10,201 nt of DNA from an uncultured Methanobrevibacter sp. (GTDB taxonomy: Archaea; Methanobacteriota; Methanobacteria; Methanobacteriales; Methanobacteriaceae), in NCBI GenBank assembly GCA_902782595.1, contig CACZNW010000144.1, forward strand, positions 1 through 10,201, in the 5' to 3' direction. Made by a program: the position numbers and the translations under genes. Shown piece by piece: positions 7,379 to 10,201 of this stretch (its first letter is position 1; each line of letters starts with the position of its first letter). The notes under the pieces were generated by a model. The model was not told the DNA's origin, searched no databases, and saw only the letters and a list, made by a program, of their open reading frames with translations.

Positions 7379-7522
7379 GTAAAATCCAAATATGATATTG
7401 GCCGCACCTAAAATAATTACCAATACCATCAGGATATCCAGACTTTTTCTTGCGTATGAAAACAGCAGTGCAAGAATTATTAATACAATTCCTGTTAGTA
7501 CTGATTTTTTCCATTCTTCCAT
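7355..7522 (-). CDS. Small 55-residue membrane protein, unknown function
   Basis: ATG at 7522-7520 and TAG at 7357-7355 enclose 55 codons. The start has a clear GAGG Shine-Dalgarno (7534-7531) eight bases upstream, and the gene begins 13 bases after the stop of the HemK-like gene, so it is probably the last gene of that operon. The protein begins MEEWKKS, then has a hydrophobic segment of about 15 residues (TGIVLIILALLFSYA), a short charged link RKSLD, a second hydrophobic segment (ILMVLVIILGAANIIFGF), and a basic tail RKKKEGK. That is a two-helix hairpin with both termini probably cytoplasmic. I do not recognise a family. Operon position and ribosome binding site make it a credible gene that a length cut-off would miss. 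Confidence 0.65.
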   Translation of the reverse strand: MEEWKKSVLTGIVLIILALLFSYARKSLDILMVLVIILGAANIIFGFYRKKKEGK

Positions 7523-7535
7523 ATTTTATACCTCA

Positions 7536-8120
7536 TTATATTTTATAAGCATTAATTAATGTTATGTCTTCAAAAAAGAAATGTTCAAGAGCCTTTATTT
7601 CAGCAATAAATCCGAGTTCATCAAGTCTGTCCAGCGTTTCCTGGTTGCCTGAAAGTGAAGACTGTATCATCTGGACAATTCCACCATCATTTAAATGATT
7701 TCCCACTTCATTTAAGAAAACATCGATAACTTTCCTACCATTTAATCCACCGTCAAATGCATAATTTATAGTGTCATCTAAAACTTCACCTTCTTCAGTC
7801 GGTAGATATGGAGTATTGAATAAAATTACATCAAACTTTCTATTTTTTACAGGCTCAAAGAGGTTGCCGAATAAAATTTCAATGTTTTCGATTCCGTTGT
7901 CCCTGAAATTCCTCCGGGCAAGCTCACATGCGTCAAAATTAATGTCTGTTACCGTAATGCAGTCGGTAAGTCTGGATGCATACATTGCAACAATTCCCGA
8001 ACCGGTTCCGATTTCAAGAACGCTTTGGCCTTTTTCAATTTCAAGATTGTCCGCCAGAAGATAACTGTCCTCGGCCGGAATGTAAACATTGTCGTCAGTA
8101 TTGATTATAAAGTCACTCAT
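7536..8120 (-). CDS. HemK/Mtq2-like SAM-dependent methyltransferase
   Basis: A 194-residue Rossmann-fold methyltransferase of the archaeal HemK-related type. N-terminal VYIPAEDSYLL (12-22) is characteristic of the Mtq2/N6AMT1 branch. The SAM-binding motif I is VLEIGTGSGIVA (34-45), the acidic ribose contact is Asp59 in VTDIN, and the substrate-glutamine motif is NTPY (102-105) where the family usually has NPPY. The eukaryotic relative Mtq2 with Trm112 methylates the GGQ glutamine of release factor eRF1; an equivalent action on archaeal aRF1 is likely but inferred. No separate HemK N-terminal domain is present, as expected for this branch. I chose ATG 8120, because the GTGAT at 8129-8125 just before it serves as Shine-Dalgarno; that GTG (8129) is itself the alternative start and would overlap the ksgA stop by four bases. 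Operon with ksgA. Confidence 0.85.
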   Translation of the reverse strand: MSDFIINTDDNVYIPAEDSYLLADNLEIEKGQSVLEIGTGSGIVAMYASRLTDCITVTDINFDACELARRNFRDNGIENIEILFGNLFEPVKNRKFDVILFNTPYLPTEEGEVLDDTINYAFDGGLNGRKVIDVFLNEVGNHLNDGGIVQMIQSSLSGNQETLDRLDELGFIAEIKALEHFFFEDITLINAYKI

Positions 8121-8125
8121 TGAAA

Positions 8126-8998
8126 TCACACTTCAAAAATAGGGTATAGCCTTTGTGAAATAAACAGAATCTCTTCGGGATTCAGCATGACAACCCTCAT
8201 CTTAAGATATTCCTCAATTTCACTGTCATCAATTTCATTCAGTCTCTTTTTCACAACCTTTTTGTCGATATTGCTTATGATGTGTCTTGAATCAATCAGG
8301 GCATTTCTGATTTTTTTATTCCTGTGCTGAAAAAGAGCCTTAGTAAACTTTGAATAAATCTTAAAATCTTCATCAGAGATATTATTCTCTTTTGGAGTTA
8401 GTCTGACAACGGTAGAGTCTATCTGCGGTTTTGGAATAAAGCTTTCGCAGCTGACGTCAGTTAACTTTTCCACATCACATTTAAAATAAAGCATGGCTGA
8501 AAGCCTGGAATAATCTCTGGTTCCGACTTTGCCGTCCATCCGATTGGCAAATTCCTTCTGATACATTAAAATGGCCAGATCAAAGTCATAATTTAAAAAT
8601 TTAAAGGTAATTGGTGATGAAATCTGATAAGGTAGATTTGAGATGATTTTGTTGAATTGCGGAAATTCAACTTTCAGCGCATCATCGTTTATTAACTCTA
8701 CATTATCTATTTTTTCGTCTTCAAGTCGTTCAGCCAGTATCCCACAGATTTTCTCATCCTGTTCGATAGCTATTACTTTTTTGGCTTTTTTGGCAAGTTC
8801 AATTGTTAAAGTTCCGATTCCGGTTCCAATCTCCAAAACAACATCATCTTTTGTGATATCTCCAAAGTCAATAATCTGGTCTCTTTTATTTTTATCAATC
8901 AGATAATTCTGACCAAGATTTTTGTTTAACTTTATCCCATGTTTATTCAAGATGCCTTTCGTTGTTTTAGATAAGGAAGGGGAATTTTCACTGATCAA
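8126..8998 (-). CDS. ksgA: 16S rRNA dimethyladenosine transferase (KsgA/RsmA/Dim1)
   Basis: KsgA dimethylates two adjacent adenines in the loop of helix 45 near the 3' end of 16S rRNA, a late quality step in small-subunit assembly. The 290-residue protein has the hallmark LNKNLGQNYLIDKN (24-37), SAM motif I VLEIGTGIGTLT (54-65), the acidic Glu79 in AIEQD, the target-adenine motif NLPYQISSPITF (starting at 121), and the C-terminal helical domain containing FIPKPQIDSTVVRL and the ALFQHRNKKIRNAL segment. The start is TTG at 8998: no ATG exists before the first conserved motif, and GTGAT at 9006-9002 sits three bases upstream. It begins eight bases after the DUF655 stop, with hemK-like downstream; this order is a recurrent archaeal cluster. 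Confidence 0.94.
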   Translation of the reverse strand: MISENSPSLSKTTKGILNKHGIKLNKNLGQNYLIDKNKRDQIIDFGDITKDDVVLEIGTGIGTLTIELAKKAKKVIAIEQDEKICGILAERLEDEKIDNVELINDDALKVEFPQFNKIISNLPYQISSPITFKFLNYDFDLAILMYQKEFANRMDGKVGTRDYSRLSAMLYFKCDVEKLTDVSCESFIPKPQIDSTVVRLTPKENNISDEDFKIYSKFTKALFQHRNKKIRNALIDSRHIISNIDKKVVKKRLNEIDDSEIEEYLKMRVVMLNPEEILFISQRLYPIFEV

Positions 8999-9001
8999 TT
9001 T

Positions 9002-9006
9002 ATCAC
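9002..9006 (-). promoter_or_regulatory. Ribosome binding site GTGAT deciding the ksgA TTG start
   Basis: On the minus strand the DUF655 stop TAA is followed by GTGAT, AAA, then TTG. GTGAT matches the GGTGAT part of the archaeal anti-Shine-Dalgarno target. The identical layout (GTGAT, three bases, start) occurs before DUF655 at 9638-9628, which supports TTG 8998 as a true start. Confidence 0.55.
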
Positions 9007-9630
9007 TTATCTTTTTCTTGAAGCTCTTGGAGGCTGTGTAAATATGTAATATTTATTTTTACCTCTTCTTGGTGTTGTTGTGTCAAGCTCTTGTTTAACT
9101 CTGTTAACAATCATTCCTGCCGGATCTGCTAATGTAGGAAGTCTTTTTGATATGTCTTCAAAACTTTCGAAAGGTTTTTCTTCTCTTGTATTAATTATGT
9201 CCCACATGTATTTGTTACCGATTCCTGGAATTAATTCGAGTGAATGAAGTCTTGTACTTAATGCTTCACTTTCATTGAAGAATTTAACATATTTTGCTTC
9301 GTTTTCTTCAACAATGTCTCGAATTGCATAATCTAATTCGATTCTACTTGTTGCGGTTAAATTTTCAAAATCTAATTTTCCAAGCACTCTGTATATTTTA
9401 TCTCTTTTTCCTTTTCCAATATATACGGTGTCCTGTATTTCTAAATCAACACCAGTTTTAGGAGCTAATTCAAGTAAAGTGAATTGTTCTGTACCAATAG
9501 CTTGAGCAATAGGTTTACCACCGAATTTGGACATGTCTGATTTGACATAGCCACGACTTAGATAATCAAGTACAACAGCATACTCTTCTTTTTTTACTGT
9601 TGGTTTTTTTTCGTTTTTTCTTTTATCCAT
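9007..9630 (-). CDS. DUF655 family protein with helix-hairpin-helix motif, predicted nucleic-acid binding
   Basis: A 207-residue archaeal protein of the DUF655 family. It has a charged Lys-rich N-terminus (to about 15), an OB-like beta region (about 40-90, with VYIGKGKRDKIYRVLGKL), and a helix-hairpin-helix-type segment LELIPGIGNKYMWDII at about 131-146 that in other proteins contacts the nucleic-acid backbone. The C-terminus is basic (PRRGKNKYY, PPRASRKR). The biochemical role is not established; position between rpo4 and ksgA in many archaea suggests a ribosome, RNA or transcription link. ATG 9630 is preceded by GTGAT (9638-9634) at three bases; the frame also opens at GTG 9642, four residues longer, which I reject because it would use up the ribosome binding site. 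It is the first gene of an operon with its own TATA box. Confidence 0.88.
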   Translation of the reverse strand: MDKRKNEKKPTVKKEEYAVVLDYLSRGYVKSDMSKFGGKPIAQAIGTEQFTLLELAPKTGVDLEIQDTVYIGKGKRDKIYRVLGKLDFENLTATSRIELDYAIRDIVEENEAKYVKFFNESEALSTRLHSLELIPGIGNKYMWDIINTREEKPFESFEDISKRLPTLADPAGMIVNRVKQELDTTTPRRGKNKYYIFTQPPRASRKR

Positions 9631-9653
9631 ATTATCACTCACTATTGTTTTTT

Positions 9654-9674
9654 TTATAACCTTTGTTGTTATAA
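9654..9674. repeat. 21-bp inverted repeat at the likely DUF655 transcription start
   Basis: TTATAAC (9654-9660), a 7-base spacer, and GTTATAA (9668-9674) form a perfect dyad. It lies just downstream of the TATA box for the DUF655-ksgA operon and covers the predicted start (about 9665). It could be an operator for a dimeric regulator or a small stem-loop in the leader. No regulator is assigned. The AT-rich context makes chance possible. Confidence 0.4.
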
Positions 9675-9683
9675 TATTAAACC

Positions 9684-9696
9684 TATTTATAAATTT
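9684..9696 (-). promoter_or_regulatory. TATA-box promoter of the DUF655-ksgA-hemK operon
   Basis: On the minus strand AAATTTATAAATA is a near-ideal methanogen TATA box with an A-rich upstream flank. A start about 25 bases downstream falls near 9665, giving a leader of about 35 bases before ATG 9630 with the GTGAT ribosome binding site. This implies that DUF655 and its downstream genes need not depend on read-through from rpo4. Confidence 0.6.
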
Positions 9697-9756
9697 AATT
9701 TTTAAGTATAATAAAGATATCTAAAAAAAGGGGGTTTTTTGTAAAAAAATTAGTAT

Positions 9757-9796
9757 AAATAAAAAAAGAGAATAGTAAAAAAATTAAATACTATTC
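9757..9796 (-). terminator. Stem-loop spanning the rpo4 stop codon plus T-tract
   Basis: On the minus strand GAATAGTA (9796-9789) and TACTATTC (9777-9770) form a perfect 8-bp stem around an 11-base AT loop. The rpo4 stop TAG (9793-9791) is in the 5' arm. TCTTTTTTT followed by ATTT comes immediately after the stem. Further T-runs follow before the DUF655 promoter. Confidence 0.55.
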
Positions 9797-10135
9797 GATA
9801 TAATCATATTGTTCAAGCATTTCAAGGATTTTTTCCAGGTCCTCTTTGGTTGTTTTTGTTGGTTCTTTAGCAAAAATCAGTCTCATGTCGGCTAAATCCA
9901 ACGGTACAAAATCAACAATATGAGCAGCGACCTTTGGTCTTAAACCAAATTCATCCTGGAGTTTTTCAAATATTTCCTCTGCATCTTCAGGGGAATATCT
10001 TCTGAATCTTGCAAGATGATTTAATGTAAGATTCTGTTCGTAGTTCAATTCATTATTTTCAGAGTATTCTTCAATAATTTCCTTGACCTTTGAACTTGGT
10101 ATTGGTTCGCTTTCGATAACTTCTTTTCCAATCAT
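9791..10135 (-). CDS. rpo4: DNA-directed RNA polymerase subunit Rpo4 (RpoF, Rpb4 homologue)
   Basis: The 114-residue length and sequence match archaeal subunit F. The N-terminal MIGKEVIESEPIPSSKVKEI is typical, followed by a helical HRDC-like region with YEQNLTLNHLARF (residues about 32-45) and FRRYSPEDAEEI, then the VAAHIVDFVPLDLADMRLIF stretch. Rpo4 pairs with Rpo7 to form the stalk of archaeal RNA polymerase, which binds emerging RNA and assists initiation and termination. It starts five bases after the eL21 stop, so the two are co-transcribed, a common archaeal pairing. Only a weak ribosome binding site (CTGAT) precedes the ATG, consistent with translational coupling. The gene is complete. 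Confidence 0.93.
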   Translation of the reverse strand: MIGKEVIESEPIPSSKVKEIIEEYSENNELNYEQNLTLNHLARFRRYSPEDAEEIFEKLQDEFGLRPKVAAHIVDFVPLDLADMRLIFAKEPTKTTKEDLEKILEMLEQYDYIE

Positions 10136-10140
10136 AGAAA

Positions 10141-10201
10141 TCAGTTTTGTAATTTTAAGTGGTCAGGTCTTACTATTAACTCTTTTGGTTTGTTTCCATC
10201 T
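10141..10201 (-). CDS. rpl21e: 50S ribosomal protein eL21 (L21e), C-terminal end only
   Basis: The last 19 residues of a minus-strand frame run off the right edge and end at TGA (10143-10141). The readable tail contains GNKPKELIVRPDHLKLQN, which fits the conserved C-terminus of archaeal/eukaryotic ribosomal protein eL21 (a KELIVRPEHLKPQ-type ending). Its position directly before rpo4 is the usual archaeal order and supports the call. The rest of the gene lies outside the window. Confidence 0.85.
   Translation of the reverse strand, partial: DGNKPKELIVRPDHLKLQN

Noticed and set aside
7305..7514. 69-codon minus-strand frame overlapping the end of dapF
   Set aside because: It lies in another frame of the 55-residue membrane protein gene and runs into dapF; it has no ribosome binding site and its composition is not protein-like. 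The 55-codon frame with GAGG is the better gene.
7520..7550. Direct repeat TATAAAATAT (two copies) at the hemK-like/55-residue gene boundary
   Set aside because: Ten bases of A/T-only sequence in this genome can recur by chance; it flanks the ribosome binding site but shows no further structure.

Overview
The window looks like a piece of a gut or rumen methanogen chromosome of the genus Methanobrevibacter (Methanobacteriales). The evidence is AT-rich archaeal DNA, archaeal ribosomal protein eL21 and RNA polymerase subunit Rpo4, the archaeal DUF655-KsgA-HemK-like cluster, GTGAT or GGAG ribosome binding sites, TATA-box promoters, and a large Asn-rich adhesin-like protein with Lys-rich C-terminal Ig domains. 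The genus is inferred from protein character; no search was run.

Layout, left to right. (1) 2-3253, plus strand: a surface-protein locus that appears rearranged. The first ~138 bases encode part of a type II secretion F-domain (TadC/FlaJ-type) membrane protein at about 51% GC. The same open frame then switches to AT-rich adhesin beta-helix sequence, hits TGA at 263-265, and continues in the same frame as a 985-residue beta-helix / papain-like peptidase / lectin-like / Ig-repeat protein with no signal peptide. (2) 3511-7348, amino-acid biosynthesis: argD-like class III aminotransferase (+), a Nudix hydrolase (-), then lysA and dapF (+), which are the last two steps of lysine synthesis in reverse order. 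(3) 7355-10201, minus strand: an information-processing cluster transcribed leftward as eL21 (partial), Rpo4/RpoF, DUF655, KsgA, a HemK/Mtq2-like methyltransferase and a 55-residue two-helix membrane protein.

Transcription units. Rpo4 appears to end at a hairpin plus T-tract. A good TATA box then starts a DUF655-ksgA-hemK-small-protein operon. lysA-dapF is a second operon. argD and the Nudix gene are convergent and share overlapping stop codons; dapF and the 55-residue gene are convergent with 6 bases between them.

The most notable points are the secretion-gene/adhesin junction with the following nonsense codon, and a recurring arrangement in which perfect 7-10 bp inverted repeats span or enclose the stop codon of all four transcription units whose ends carry a T-tract (adhesin, argD, dapF, rpo4). 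That is unusual for an archaeon, where U-tracts alone are normally regarded as the terminator. I see no CRISPR, tRNA, rRNA, IS element or defence system. There is no gene-free stretch above 300 bases; the longest, 3254-3510, holds two terminator-like elements and candidate argD promoters.
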